Shown here piece after piece: positions 1 to 5,767 of a stretch of DNA of 6,090 nt. The stretch covers positions 1 through 6,090 of the forward strand of contig NCJP01000106.1 of the NCBI GenBank assembly GCA_002278985.1, written 5' to 3'. The translations under genes and the position numbers were made by a program. The stretch's first letter is position 1; the number at the start of each line of letters is the position of its first letter. The notes below the pieces were generated by a model. It saw only the letters and a list, made by a program, of their open reading frames with translations. It made no database searches and had not been told where the DNA came from. This stretch comes from Erythrobacter sp. 34-65-8. Its GTDB lineage: Bacteria; Pseudomonadota; Alphaproteobacteria; Sphingomonadales; Sphingomonadaceae.

Positions 1-318
1 CTGATCAAGACCGGCGGCGAGAACGTCTACCCGGCCGAAGTCGATGCGGTGTTCGCCGAGATGCCTGAGGTGGCAGACGCCGGCTGCTGCGGCGTGCCCG
101 ACAGGCAGTGGGGTGAAGCGGTCAAGGCTTTCGTGGTGCTGAAACCGGGAATGGCGCTGACCCGCGAGGAAATCACCGCCCGCTTCAAGGGCCGGATCGC
201 GGGGTACAAACGCCCGCGCTACATCGAATTCGTCGACACACTGCCGCGCGATCCGATCGGCAAGCTGCAGCGGCGGGAACTCTCGGCGCGGCCAGTGACG
301 CCGGATCAGGCGGCGTAA
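1..318 (+). CDS. AMP-binding acyl-CoA synthetase/ligase, C-terminal part (5' end outside window)
   Basis: The reading frame is open from the first base and ends with TAA at 316-318, giving the last 105 residues of an ANL-superfamily adenylating enzyme. These enzymes activate a carboxylic acid with ATP to an acyl-adenylate and then transfer it to CoA. Fragment residues 2-14 carry the hinge-type motif IKTGGENVYPAEV that starts the small C-terminal domain. The segment DPIGKLQRREL near residues 84-94 contains the conserved adenylation lysine (fragment residue 88, codon 262-264). The end after this motif is short, as is usual for fatty-acid or aromatic-acid CoA ligases. The chain-length or substrate class cannot be read because the large N-terminal domain with the acid pocket is missing. 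The gene converges on the GST gene with 58 bases between the stop codons. The family is certain; the exact substrate is unknown. Confidence 0.93.
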   Translation: MIKTGGENVYPAEVDAVFAEMPEVADAGCCGVPDRQWGEAVKAFVVLKPGMALTREEITARFKGRIAGYKRPRYIEFVDTLPRDPIGKLQRRELSARPVTPDQAA

Positions 319-320
319 TG

Positions 321-342
321 CCCCTTCCCTTGATAGAAGGGG
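321..342. terminator. Hairpin between convergent genes, possible weak terminator
   Basis: CCCCTTC (321-327) pairs perfectly with GAAGGGG (336-342) around an 8-base loop. It begins 2 bases after the acyl-CoA ligase stop codon. No T-run follows on either strand, so it is not a classical intrinsic terminator. It may still slow or protect the 3' ends of the two converging transcripts. The hairpin is directly visible; the role is inference. Confidence 0.35.
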
Positions 343-376
343 AGCGGGATCGGCCAACCCCCGAGTTCCAAGGGCG

Positions 377-1033
377 TCATTGCGGAGCCAAAGCCGCCAT
401 CCCCGCCTCCTCGCGCGCAACCGCTCGCTGGAATGCCGGTCGCTGGGTCAGCCGCGCGCGGTAGGCCTTGAGGCTGTCGGGCACGCCATCGTCCAGCCCC
501 ACGCTCTCGGCGAGGATCAGGGCATAACCGACGCAAATGTCCGCCACCGTGAACCGGTCGGCGCACAGGAACTCCCGGCCCACAAGCCGCTGCTCGACCT
601 TCACCAGCCGCTTGTGGAACCATTTGGCGTAGGCGTGGCCTGCCTCCTGCAAGCCCTTGTCTTTCTCGAACAGGCAGAAGCGCATGTAGACGGTCTGCGG
701 GAAGGTGATCGTGGCGTCGGCGTGGTAGGTATAGTCGCAGTATTCGCCGTAGTCGCGCTCGCCCGGCGCCACCGCCAGTGCAGTGTAGCCATCGCGGGTG
801 GCGAGGTAGTGGGCAATGGCGCAGCTCTCGGTCAGCCGGGTCTCGCCGTCCACCAGCAGCGGCACGGTGCCGAGCGGGTTGAGCGCCATGTACTCGGGCG
901 CGAGGTAGCGCGGCGGGAACGGCAGAATGCGCAGGTCGATATCGACGCCCGCTTCCTCGGCGGCCCAGGTGGCGCGAAGCCCGCGCGAACGGGCGCAGGT
1001 GTAGAGGACGGGCTTATCCGGCTGGTCGTGCAT
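377..1033 (-). CDS. Glutathione S-transferase family protein
   Basis: This encodes 218 residues, the usual length of a soluble cytosolic GST. Residues ~8-80 form the N-terminal thioredoxin-like domain. NPLGTVPLL at 52-60 holds the cis-proline (Pro58), and the TES motif with Glu69-Ser70 is the expected contact for the glutathione gamma-glutamyl group. The likely thiol-activating residue is Ser16 in CARSRGLR, though Cys13 is close by. The all-helical C-terminal domain covers ~90-215, with the folding N-cap motif FTVAD at 161-165. Enzymes of this family conjugate glutathione to electrophiles or reduce and isomerise glutathione adducts; the substrate cannot be predicted here. The ATG at 1033 was chosen because homologous GSTs start close before the VLYT strand. 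AAGGAG lies 13 bases upstream, inside the end of the preceding gene. The start is only 5 bases after the DUF808 stop, implying co-transcription and perhaps translational coupling. Confidence 0.92.
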   Translation of the reverse strand: MHDQPDKPVLYTCARSRGLRATWAAEEAGVDIDLRILPFPPRYLAPEYMALNPLGTVPLLVDGETRLTESCAIAHYLATRDGYTALAVAPGERDYGEYCDYTYHADATITFPQTVYMRFCLFEKDKGLQEAGHAYAKWFHKRLVKVEQRLVGREFLCADRFTVADICVGYALILAESVGLDDGVPDSLKAYRARLTQRPAFQRAVAREEAGMAALAPQ

Positions 1034-1038
1034 GGGGC

Positions 1039-2001
1039 TCAGTGCGCTCCTTCGGCTTCGCCTTCGCCGTGGCCGATCTTCAGCACCTTGTGGATTACGA
1101 AAACAATCAGGGCGCCCAGCCCCAGCCCGACCAGGCCGGAGAGAACCGCGTAGGTCAGCCAGCCCAGCACCCCGCCCAGCCCGCCGGTGGCGGCCGCAAC
1201 CGTCTGTTCGATACCGTGGGCGATGTCGGACGGGCCGTGGATCCCCAGTTCGTGCAGGCCGTGCAGGATGATGCCGCCCCCGACCCACAGCATGGCCACC
1301 GTGCCCACCACCGACAGGATGGTGAGCACTTTCGGCATGGCATAGAGCAGCCCGCGCCCGATGGCCTGCGAGCCGCCATCCCCGCGCCTGGTCAGGTGCA
1401 GCCCGACATCGTCCATCTTCACGATCAGCGCCACCGCGCCATAGACCACCACGGTGATGGCAATGCCGACCACCGCCAGCACCGCCCCGCGCGTGACCAG
1501 CGTCTCGTCGGCCACTTCCGACAGGGCGATGGCCATGATTTCGGCGGACAGGATCAGGTCGGTGCGGATCGCCCCGCCGATGCGCTGCTTCTCGAACGCG
1601 ACCGGGTCCTCGATCACATCCTCCAGCGTCTTGCCGTGCTTGGCACCGCCAAGCTTCTCGATCACCTTTTCCGCGCCCTCGTAACACAGGTAGGCGCCGC
1701 CCAGCATCAGGATCGGGATGATCATCCAGGGCAGGAACTCGCTCAGCAGCAGGGCCGCGGGGAGCAGGATTATCAGCTTGTTCTTGAAGCTCCCCTTGGC
1801 GATCTGCCAGATGATCGGCAGTTCGCGGGATGGGGAAAGGCCCGTGACATAGGACGGCGTGACCGCAGCGTCATCGATCACCACCCCGGCGGCCTTGGTC
1901 CCGGCCTTGCCGGCCGCGATGCTGACATCGTCAATCGAGGCGGCCGCAGCGCGGGCAATAACGGATATGTCGTCGAGCAGGGCGACCAGGCCGGTTGGCA
2001 T
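1039..2001 (-). CDS. DUF808 (YedI-type) inner-membrane protein
   Basis: A 320-residue protein whose order of segments matches the DUF808 family, of which E. coli YedI is a member of unknown function. The N-terminus carries [13 protein letters not shown] and two further acidic, Ala-rich repeats of the same kind (IDDVS at 23-27, IDDAAV at 42-47). The family hallmark [13 protein letters not shown] spans 59-71. Hydrophobic segments lie at about 76-90, 93-107, 172-194, 225-247 and 275-303. [12 protein letters not shown] at 101-112 and [15 protein letters not shown] at 146-160 are also family-typical. The tail is short and rich in Gly, Glu and His. The ATG at 2001 gives the normal family N-terminus; longer upstream readings lack it. 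No strong Shine-Dalgarno sequence precedes the start. The gene is transcribed divergently from rpsF and leads directly into the GST gene. Family assignment is firm; function is not known. Confidence 0.93.
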   Translation of the reverse strand: MPTGLVALLDDISVIARAAAASIDDVSIAAGKAGTKAAGVVIDDAAVTPSYVTGLSPSRELPIIWQIAKGSFKNKLIILLPAALLLSEFLPWMIIPILMLGGAYLCYEGAEKVIEKLGGAKHGKTLEDVIEDPVAFEKQRIGGAIRTDLILSAEIMAIALSEVADETLVTRGAVLAVVGIAITVVVYGAVALIVKMDDVGLHLTRRGDGGSQAIGRGLLYAMPKVLTILSVVGTVAMLWVGGGIILHGLHELGIHGPSDIAHGIEQTVAAATGGLGGVLGWLTYAVLSGLVGLGLGALIVFVIHKVLKIGHGEGEAEGAH

Positions 2002-2083
2002 CGAAAGGGGGTTCCCGAGGTGGTTGTTCCAGTAGCACCGCGACGCGTAAGGCGTTTTGCGGTTCCCGCAAGCCCCGTTCGCC

Positions 2084-2111
2084 TTGCAATCGGGGCACAA
2101 TCCTGTATGCG
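2084..2111 (+). promoter_or_regulatory. Possible sigma-70 promoter for the rpsF operon
   Basis: TTGCAA (2084-2089) and TATGCG (2106-2111) are separated by 16 bases and lie about 120 bases ahead of the rpsF start. The -35 is a fair match and the -10 matches only its first three bases (TAT). It is the best candidate I see in the 231-base divergent region. Mapping of 5' ends would decide. Confidence 0.3.
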
Positions 2112-2162
2112 CGCCGCTTCCCTGTCCTTGGCCATGCCTCAGGCAGCGGAATTTCGAAGAAA

Positions 2163-2209
2163 GCCGGAGGGGCTCCCCGCGATCCGCGCGGGGCATGCCA
2201 GCGATCGGC
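2163..2209 (+). promoter_or_regulatory. GC-rich leader hairpin before rpsF, possible S6:S18 autoregulatory element
   Basis: CCCCGCG (2175-2181) pairs with CGCGGGG (2187-2193) around the loop ATCCG. Below it GGC (2171-2173) can pair with GCC (2197-2199), leaving an asymmetric internal loop of T against CAT. An outer GCCG (2163-2166) can pair with CGGC (2206-2209). The structure ends 8 bases before the rpsF Shine-Dalgarno sequence. Many bacteria control rpsF-rpsR by binding of the S6:S18 complex to a leader stem that shows an unpaired CCG. Here a CCG is present in the apical loop (2184-2186). I see the hairpin; the regulatory role is inferred and the full consensus is not confirmed. Confidence 0.35.
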
Positions 2210-2232
2210 AGGTAGTGAAAGGAACGGGACGC

Positions 2233-2595
2233 ATGGCTCTGTACGAGCATGTTTTTCTCGCGCGTCAGGATCTGAGCCAGGCTCAGGTCGATGCGCTGGC
2301 GGCTCAGGCCACCGAAATCATCGAATCGAACAACGGCAAGGTCACCAAGACCGAGACCTGGGGCCTCAAATCCCTCGCCTACAAGATCGATCGCAACCGC
2401 AAGGCGCATTTCGTGCTGCTCAACATCGAAGGCCCGGGTTCCGTGGTCGCCGAGCTTGAGCGCCAGACGCGCATCAACGAAGACGTGATCCGCTACATCA
2501 CTGTCCGCGTGGACGAGCATGAAGAAGGCCCGTCGGTCATGATGCGCAAGCAGGATCGTGACAAGAAGCGCCGTGACCGCGGAGGAGAGTTCTGA
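2233..2595 (+). CDS. rpsF: 30S ribosomal protein S6
   Basis: A 120-residue protein that binds the central domain of 16S rRNA as a heterodimer with S18 in the 30S platform. The N-terminus [15 protein letters not shown], the centre [20 protein letters not shown] (residues ~37-56) and the segment [21 protein letters not shown] are characteristic of S6. The tail [16 protein letters not shown] is charged, as in alphaproteobacterial S6. The ATG start is supported by AAAGGA at 2218-2223, 9 bases upstream. The gene is first in rpsF-rpsR-rplI, and its TGA overlaps the rpsR ATG by one base (TGATG). It should be controlled with the ribosomal operon, possibly through the leader hairpin just upstream. Confidence 0.98.
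   Translation: MALYEHVFLARQDLSQAQVDALAAQATEIIESNNGKVTKTETWGLKSLAYKIDRNRKAHFVLLNIEGPGSVVAELERQTRINEDVIRYITVRVDEHEEGPSVMMRKQDRDKKRRDRGGEF
2581..2587 (+). promoter_or_regulatory. Strong ribosome binding site of rpsR inside rpsF
   Basis: GGAGGAG is a near-perfect anti-16S sequence, 7 bases before the rpsR ATG at 2595, and is read as the last codons of rpsF (Arg-Gly-Gly-Glu region). Together with the one-base stop/start overlap it supports coupled, roughly equal synthesis of S6 and S18, which bind rRNA as a pair. Confidence 0.85.
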
Positions 2596-2819
2596 TGGCC
2601 CGCCCGTTTTTCCGCCGCCGCAAGTCCTGCCCGTTCCAGGCCAAGGATGCGCCCAAGATCGACTACAAGGACGTGCGCCTGCTGCAGGGCTTCATGTCCG
2701 AACGGGGCAAGATCGTGCCTAGCCGCATCACCGCCGTCAGCGCCAAGAAGCAACGCGAACTCGCCCAGGCGATCAAGCGTGCCCGCCAGATCGGGCTGCT
2801 TCCGTACCTCGTGAAGTAA
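2595..2819 (+). CDS. rpsR: 30S ribosomal protein S18
   Basis: A 74-residue basic protein, the normal length for S18. It binds 16S rRNA with S6 in the platform of the small subunit. Recognised by [14 protein letters not shown] at the N-terminus, [19 protein letters not shown] in the middle (residues ~22-40) and the conserved end [20 protein letters not shown] followed by [13 protein letters not shown] single Cys is present (residue 12), not a zinc-binding four-cysteine set, so this is a zinc-independent form. It overlaps rpsF by one base upstream, and rplI follows after 14 bases. Confidence 0.98.
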   Translation: MARPFFRRRKSCPFQAKDAPKIDYKDVRLLQGFMSERGKIVPSRITAVSAKKQRELAQAIKRARQIGLLPYLVK

Positions 2820-2833
2820 GGGGAGCAGAACCC

Positions 2834-3445
2834 ATGGATATCATCCTCCTCGAACGGATCGAGAAGCTCGGCAGCATCGGTGACGTGGTCACCGTGAAGG
2901 ACGGCTATGCCCGCAACTTCCTGCTGCCGCAGAAGAAGGCGCTGCGCGCCAACGCCGCCAACAAGAAGGTGTTCGAAGCCAACCGCGAGCGGCTGGAAAA
3001 GGAAAACGCCGACAAGCGCGTCGAAGCCGAAGCCCAGGGCGACAAGGTTGCCGGGGCCGAAGTGGTGCTGATCCGTGCCGCCTCCAACGCCGGCCAGCTC
3101 TACGGCTCGGTCAGCGTGCGCGACATCGTGGCCGGGCTCGCTGCCCAGGGCCACACCGTCGACAAGCGTCAGGTCATCCTCGGCCAGCCGATCAAGAACA
3201 TCGGCATGCATGATGTGACCGTGGCCCTGCACCCGGAAGTCCACGTGCTGGTCAAGGCCAACGTCGCCCGCTCGGACGACGAAGCCGAACTGCAGAGCCA
3301 GGGCGTTGACGTGCTGGCCCAGATGTTCGCTGACGAACAGCGCGACATTGAAGAGCAGGCCGAAGCGACCCGCATCGACACCAGCCTCGAACCGGGCGAA
3401 ATCCCGGCCGAGCTGATGGAAGAGCGCGCAGGCGACGAAGACTGA
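2834..3445 (+). CDS. rplI: 50S ribosomal protein L9 with acidic C-terminal extension
   Basis: L9 binds 23S rRNA near the L1 stalk with its N-domain and reaches outward over the ribosome surface; loss affects frame maintenance. The signature [21 protein letters not shown] followed by [15 protein letters not shown] occupies residues 1-36. A long charged connecting helix follows at ~40-75, then the C-domain with [25 protein letters not shown] at ~120-145. At 203 residues it is about 50 longer than the ~149-residue E. coli protein. The extra part (~150-203) is strongly acidic, as often seen in alphaproteobacteria. The ATG is preceded by GGGGAG at 2820-2825 with an 8-base gap. It is the last gene of the operon and is followed by a strong terminator. 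Confidence 0.97.
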   Translation: MDIILLERIEKLGSIGDVVTVKDGYARNFLLPQKKALRANAANKKVFEANRERLEKENADKRVEAEAQGDKVAGAEVVLIRAASNAGQLYGSVSVRDIVAGLAAQGHTVDKRQVILGQPIKNIGMHDVTVALHPEVHVLVKANVARSDDEAELQSQGVDVLAQMFADEQRDIEEQAEATRIDTSLEPGEIPAELMEERAGDED

Positions 3446-3480
3446 TTGTTCCGGGGCATCACTGCCCTGGTCAGAACACG

Positions 3481-3513
3481 AAAAGGGCGCGGCCAGCCGG
3501 TCGCGCCCTTTTT
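3481..3513 (+). terminator. Rho-independent terminator of the rpsF-rpsR-rplI operon
   Basis: AAAAGGGCGCG (3481-3491) pairs perfectly with CGCGCCCTTTT (3502-3512). The loop is GC-rich and the descending arm runs into five T residues (3509-3513). CACG (3477-3480) and CGTG (3514-3517) extend the stem with one bulged T. The position, 35 bases after the rplI stop, is exactly where the operon should end. The A-tract on the other side could also give some termination of antisense transcripts. Confidence 0.92.
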
Positions 3514-3522
3514 CGTGGGCGC

Positions 3523-3550
3523 TTGATTTGTCGCAATACCGCGCTAGTTG
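3523..3550 (+). promoter_or_regulatory. Candidate amn promoter giving a leaderless transcript
   Basis: TTGATT (3523-3528) and TAGTTG (3545-3550) are separated by 16 bases, just after the rplI terminator. The -10 end lies 6 bases before the amn ATG at 3557, so transcription would start at or next to the start codon. No Shine-Dalgarno sequence is visible ahead of that ATG, which fits leaderless translation. The -10 match is modest. Confidence 0.4.
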
Positions 3551-3556
3551 CTTGCG

Positions 3557-5002
3557 ATGGAAACCGTAGAGAACGCAATCAGGCAGCTGGAGGCGCTGCA
3601 CGCCGCTTCCGTCGAACGCCTGCGCAATGATGTGATCGCCTTCGGGCGTGACGGAACCCTGCCCCCGCCCGAGCGGCGCCATGACGGCAGCTATGCCTAC
3701 CCCGAACTGGTTCTGACCTTCGCCGGTGGCGCGCAGCCTGACGACCGCAGCCGCGCCTTCGGCAGGCTCAATGCTCCCGGCGTCTATGCCACAACGGTGA
3801 CCCGCCCGGCTCTGTTCGCCGATTACCTGCGAGAGCAGCTGTATCTGATCTGCAGCGATTACGAGGTGGAGATCGCCGTGCGCGTCTCGCGGCAGGAGAT
3901 TCCCTTCCCTTACGTTCTCGATGGCGAAGCCGGAGCGGAATTGGCCGGGATCAGCCCGAACGAGATCGCCCGCCACTTCCCTGCCACCGAGCTGGCGGAC
4001 ATCGGTGACGAACTGGCCGACGGCATCGAGCTCGACGATCCGGGCGACTCGATCCCGCTCTCGCTGTTTGACGGGCTGCGGACCGATTTCAGCCTTGCCC
4101 GCCTGGCGCATTATACCGGGACCCGCCCGGAAGACTTCCAGCGCTTCATCCTGTTCACCAACTATCACCGCTATGTCGATGAATTCGTGGACTGGGCCGG
4201 ATCGCAGCTGGGAAAGAACGGCTGCACCGCCCTGGCCGGGGCCGGGGGGCTGTATCTGACCGAGCCGCTCGACAACGCGCGCGAGCAGCTGTCCGACACC
4301 GCCTGGCGGCGCCACCAGATGCCCGCCTACCATCTGGTGGGCGAAGGGCGCGGCGGGATCACGCTGGTCAACATCGGGGTCGGGCCCTCGAACGCCAAGA
4401 CCGCGACCGACCATATCGCGGTGCTTCGGCCGCATGCCTGGCTGATGCTTGGCCATTGCGCCGGCCTGCGTACCACCCAGCGCCTAGGCGATTACGTGCT
4501 GGCCCATGGCTACGTGCGCCAAGACCACGTGCTGGACGACGATCTACCCCTGTGGGTGCCCGTACCGCCATTGGCCGAAATCCAGGTGGCTCTTGAACAA
4601 GCCGTGGCCGATGTCTCGGGCCTGTCGGGCTGGGAACTGAAGCGCATTATGCGCACCGGCACCGTGGCCTCTACCGACAACCGCAACTGGGAACTGCGCG
4701 ACCACCGCGAACCCGTTCAGCAACTTTCGCAATCGCGCGCCATTGCCCTGGACATGGAATCGGCCACCATCGCCGCCAACGGCTTCCGGTTCCGCGTACC
4801 CTACGGCACCTTGCTGTGCGTTTCCGACAAACCTCTGCACGGCGAACTAAAACTACCCGGCATGGCCAGCGACTTCTACCGCACCCAGGTAGCACGCCAC
4901 CTGCACATAGGTTTGCGCGCCCTGGAACTGCTGCGCGAAATGCCGCCCGAGCGCCTGCACTCACGCAAGCTGCGCAGTTTTGTGGAAACCGCCTTCAAAT
5001 AA
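3557..5002 (+). CDS. amn: AMP nucleosidase (sequence looks mosaic)
   Basis: Hydrolyses AMP to adenine and ribose 5-phosphate, setting cytoplasmic AMP level and purine turnover. The product has 481 residues, close to E. coli Amn (484). Residues ~1-160 are the Amn-specific N-terminal domain; the rest is the purine-phosphorylase-type domain. Visible motifs are NIGVGPSNAKTATDH (272-286), GHCAGLR (299-305), RTGTVASTDNRNWEL, the ribose-binding DMESATIAANG from Asp399, and SDKPLHGE with the catalytic-type Asp424. The frame is intact and ends in the family-typical HSRKLRSF segment. A TTG at 3548 could add three residues, but METVENAIRQLE is the natural N-terminus. Codon style changes near codons 291-310. 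By hand count Ala GCG is 8 of 35 before and 0 of 15 after; Glu GAG:GAA is 12:9 before and 1:10 after; Gly GGG is 11 before and 0 after. Function is secure; mosaic origin is inference. Confidence 0.95.
   Translation: METVENAIRQLEALHAASVERLRNDVIAFGRDGTLPPPERRHDGSYAYPELVLTFAGGAQPDDRSRAFGRLNAPGVYATTVTRPALFADYLREQLYLICSDYEVEIAVRVSRQEIPFPYVLDGEAGAELAGISPNEIARHFPATELADIGDELADGIELDDPGDSIPLSLFDGLRTDFSLARLAHYTGTRPEDFQRFILFTNYHRYVDEFVDWAGSQLGKNGCTALAGAGGLYLTEPLDNAREQLSDTAWRRHQMPAYHLVGEGRGGITLVNIGVGPSNAKTATDHIAVLRPHAWLMLGHCAGLRTTQRLGDYVLAHGYVRQDHVLDDDLPLWVPVPPLAEIQVALEQAVADVSGLSGWELKRIMRTGTVASTDNRNWELRDHREPVQQLSQSRAIALDMESATIAANGFRFRVPYGTLLCVSDKPLHGELKLPGMASDFYRTQVARHLHIGLRALELLREMPPERLHSRKLRSFVETAFK
4430..4483. 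other. Probable recombination (or assembly) joint inside amn
   Basis: This segment lies between the last host-style codons (GCG at 4418-4420, CGG at 4427-4429) and the first clearly foreign-style codon (CTA at 4484-4486). It encodes the highly conserved stretch around GHCAGLR (codons 299-305), where DNA of distant amn genes would be most alike. That is the expected place for homologous exchange, and also for a false join in assembly. The boundary is an estimate from codon reading, not a computed breakpoint. Confidence 0.6.
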
Positions 5003-5016
5003 CCAACTGTTCCCTC

Positions 5017-5036
5017 AAGGAGCCTCTGAACAAGTC
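5017..5036 (+). repeat. Left terminal inverted repeat
   Basis: AAGGAGCCTCTGAACAAGTC. The first 14 bases are identical to the reverse complement of the right end, and 18 of 20 match overall. Confidence 0.85.
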
Positions 5037-5092
5037 CCCGACGTCGTCTGCCTCTGTCGATTCGGGCGGTCTGCGGCGTTGCAGATCCTAGC

Positions 5093-5108
5093 GATAGCTT
5101 CGGCTATC
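5093..5108. repeat. UUCG-capped hairpin at the centre of the element
   Basis: GATAGC pairs with GCTATC around TTCG, a very stable RNA tetraloop. Its centre (5100.5) is within one base of the middle of the 166-bp element (5099.5), as expected for a foldback element. Confidence 0.85.
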
Positions 5109-5162
5109 ACTGCGGTTTGCGCCTTGCAGCCCATCCCGAACGACAGCGCATACTTGCCGCTC

Positions 5163-5182
5163 GACGTATTCAGAGGCTCCTT
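5163..5182 (-). repeat. Right terminal inverted repeat
   Basis: Read on the minus strand it begins AAGGAGCCTCTGAATACGTC, the partner of the left end with two mismatches (positions 15 and 17). Confidence 0.85.
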
Positions 5183-5254
5183 AAAAACCCCAGGCATACG
5201 TTAAGCGGCAACCATGCGCGGCGGTTCGGGCGTCATACCCTCCACAAACTGAAG

Positions 5255-5260
5255 CAGGAG
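5255..5260 (+). promoter_or_regulatory. Ribosome binding site that fixes the GTG start of the ndt-like gene
   Basis: CAGGAG ends 6 bases before GTG at 5267. This spacing and the immediate family N-terminus (KKIYLAG) favour GTG over an ATG at 5117, which would add 50 residues encoded partly by the MITE-like element. Confidence 0.8.
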
Positions 5261-5266
5261 ATCACA

Positions 5267-5767
5267 GTGAAGAAAATTTATCTGGCCGGGTTCGACGTTT
5301 TCCGCCCCGACGCCCGCCAGTGGGGGCGCACCCTTCAAACCCTATGCAACAAATACGGCTTTGACGGCCTGTACCCGCTGGACAACCACGCCCCACGTTC
5401 ACTGACCGGCAAAGAACTGGCTCGCTGGATCTGCACCGCCAACCTGGAACTGATTCGTCAGGCCGACATGATCATGGCCAACCTGAACCCCTTTCGCGGC
5501 GCCGAACCGGATTCGGGCACCGTTTTCGAAGTAGGCTACGCCACCGCCCTGGGCAAACCCGTGTGGGTGTACACCGACGAAAAGCGATCACTGGTAGACC
5601 AGGTTGCCGTAGACAAACAACTACCCGGTGGCCCCTACACCGACAGCCTGGGTTACACCGTGGAAGACTTTGGCCTGAACCTTAACCTGATGATCGCCTG
5701 CACCGCCAACACCGTCATCGGCAACGCCGAAGACTGCCTGGCCGAAATGGCCGAACACGCTATTTGA
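5267..5767 (+). CDS. Nucleoside 2-deoxyribosyltransferase-family protein
   Basis: A 166-residue cytoplasmic protein matching the small, single-domain deoxyribosyltransferase fold. Classical members swap the base of a 2'-deoxynucleoside; related DNPH1-type members hydrolyse deoxynucleotides to free base and sugar phosphate. The start is MKKIYLAGFDVF (GTG read as Met), the first strand and nucleotide loop. NLNPFRGAEPDSGTVFEVGYA at 72-92 is the core motif: Asp82 is the expected base contact and Glu88 the catalytic nucleophile. KPVWVYTD at 97-104 is the following strand. FGLNLNLMI at 135-143 supplies the Asn expected near the sugar 5' end. Codons resemble the amn 3' part (no GCG among 16 Ala codons, GAA only among 9 Glu codons). 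It follows amn in the same direction, across the MITE-like element, so a purine salvage/turnover pairing is likely. Transferase versus hydrolase activity cannot be told from the sequence. Confidence 0.88.
   Translation: MKKIYLAGFDVFRPDARQWGRTLQTLCNKYGFDGLYPLDNHAPRSLTGKELARWICTANLELIRQADMIMANLNPFRGAEPDSGTVFEVGYATALGKPVWVYTDEKRSLVDQVAVDKQLPGGPYTDSLGYTVEDFGLNLNLMIACTANTVIGNAEDCLAEMAEHAI

Larger units (their letters stand above)
5017..5182. mobile_element. 166-bp foldback MITE-like element between amn and the ndt-like gene
   Basis: The ends are a 14-bp perfect inverted repeat, AAGGAGCCTCTGAA at 5017-5030 and its complement at 5169-5182; 18 of 20 bases match if extended inward. The interior is also an imperfect palindrome: CTGTCGATTCGGG (from 5054) matches the complement of the right arm (CCCGAACGACAG) with one indel. 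The centre is GATAGC-TTCG-GCTATC at 5093-5108. The whole could fold into one long hairpin. No frame in it codes for a transposase, so it would be non-autonomous and moved in trans. I could not find a convincing target-site duplication. It lies 14 bases after the amn stop and 84 bases before the next start. Removing it would leave a 98-base gap. The structure is certain, its mobility inferred. Confidence 0.75.

Noticed and set aside
1034..1687. Upstream extension of the GST frame
   Set aside because: The extension is antisense-frame sequence within DUF808 on the same strand, rich in Arg and Gly, with no GST homology. The GST fold begins just after the ATG at 1033.
2057..2071. Small perfect hairpin TTGCGG-TTC-CCGCAA in the divergent intergenic region
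   Set aside because: No T-run follows on either strand and it is not placed at a gene end, so I cannot call it a terminator or operator.
2002..2520. Upstream extension of the DUF808 frame
   Set aside because: It would run through the rpsF coding region and its leader. The family N-terminus begins at the ATG at 2001.
1042..2595. Long plus-strand open frame opposite the DUF808 gene, running into rpsF
   Set aside because: Its first ~397 codons read low-complexity His/Gln/Asp/Arg-rich sequence antisense to DUF808, typical of GC-rich shadow frames. Only the last 120 residues (S6) are real.
2663..4456. 597-codon minus-strand open frame opposite rpsR, rplI and amn
   Set aside because: It lies antisense to three well-recognised genes and crosses the operon terminator. 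Its product matches no family I know and is typical of stop-poor reverse frames in high-GC DNA.
5117..5266. ATG at 5117 as start of the ndt-like gene
   Set aside because: The added 50 residues come partly from the foldback element and match no family N-terminus. GTG at 5267 has a good Shine-Dalgarno sequence 6 bases upstream.
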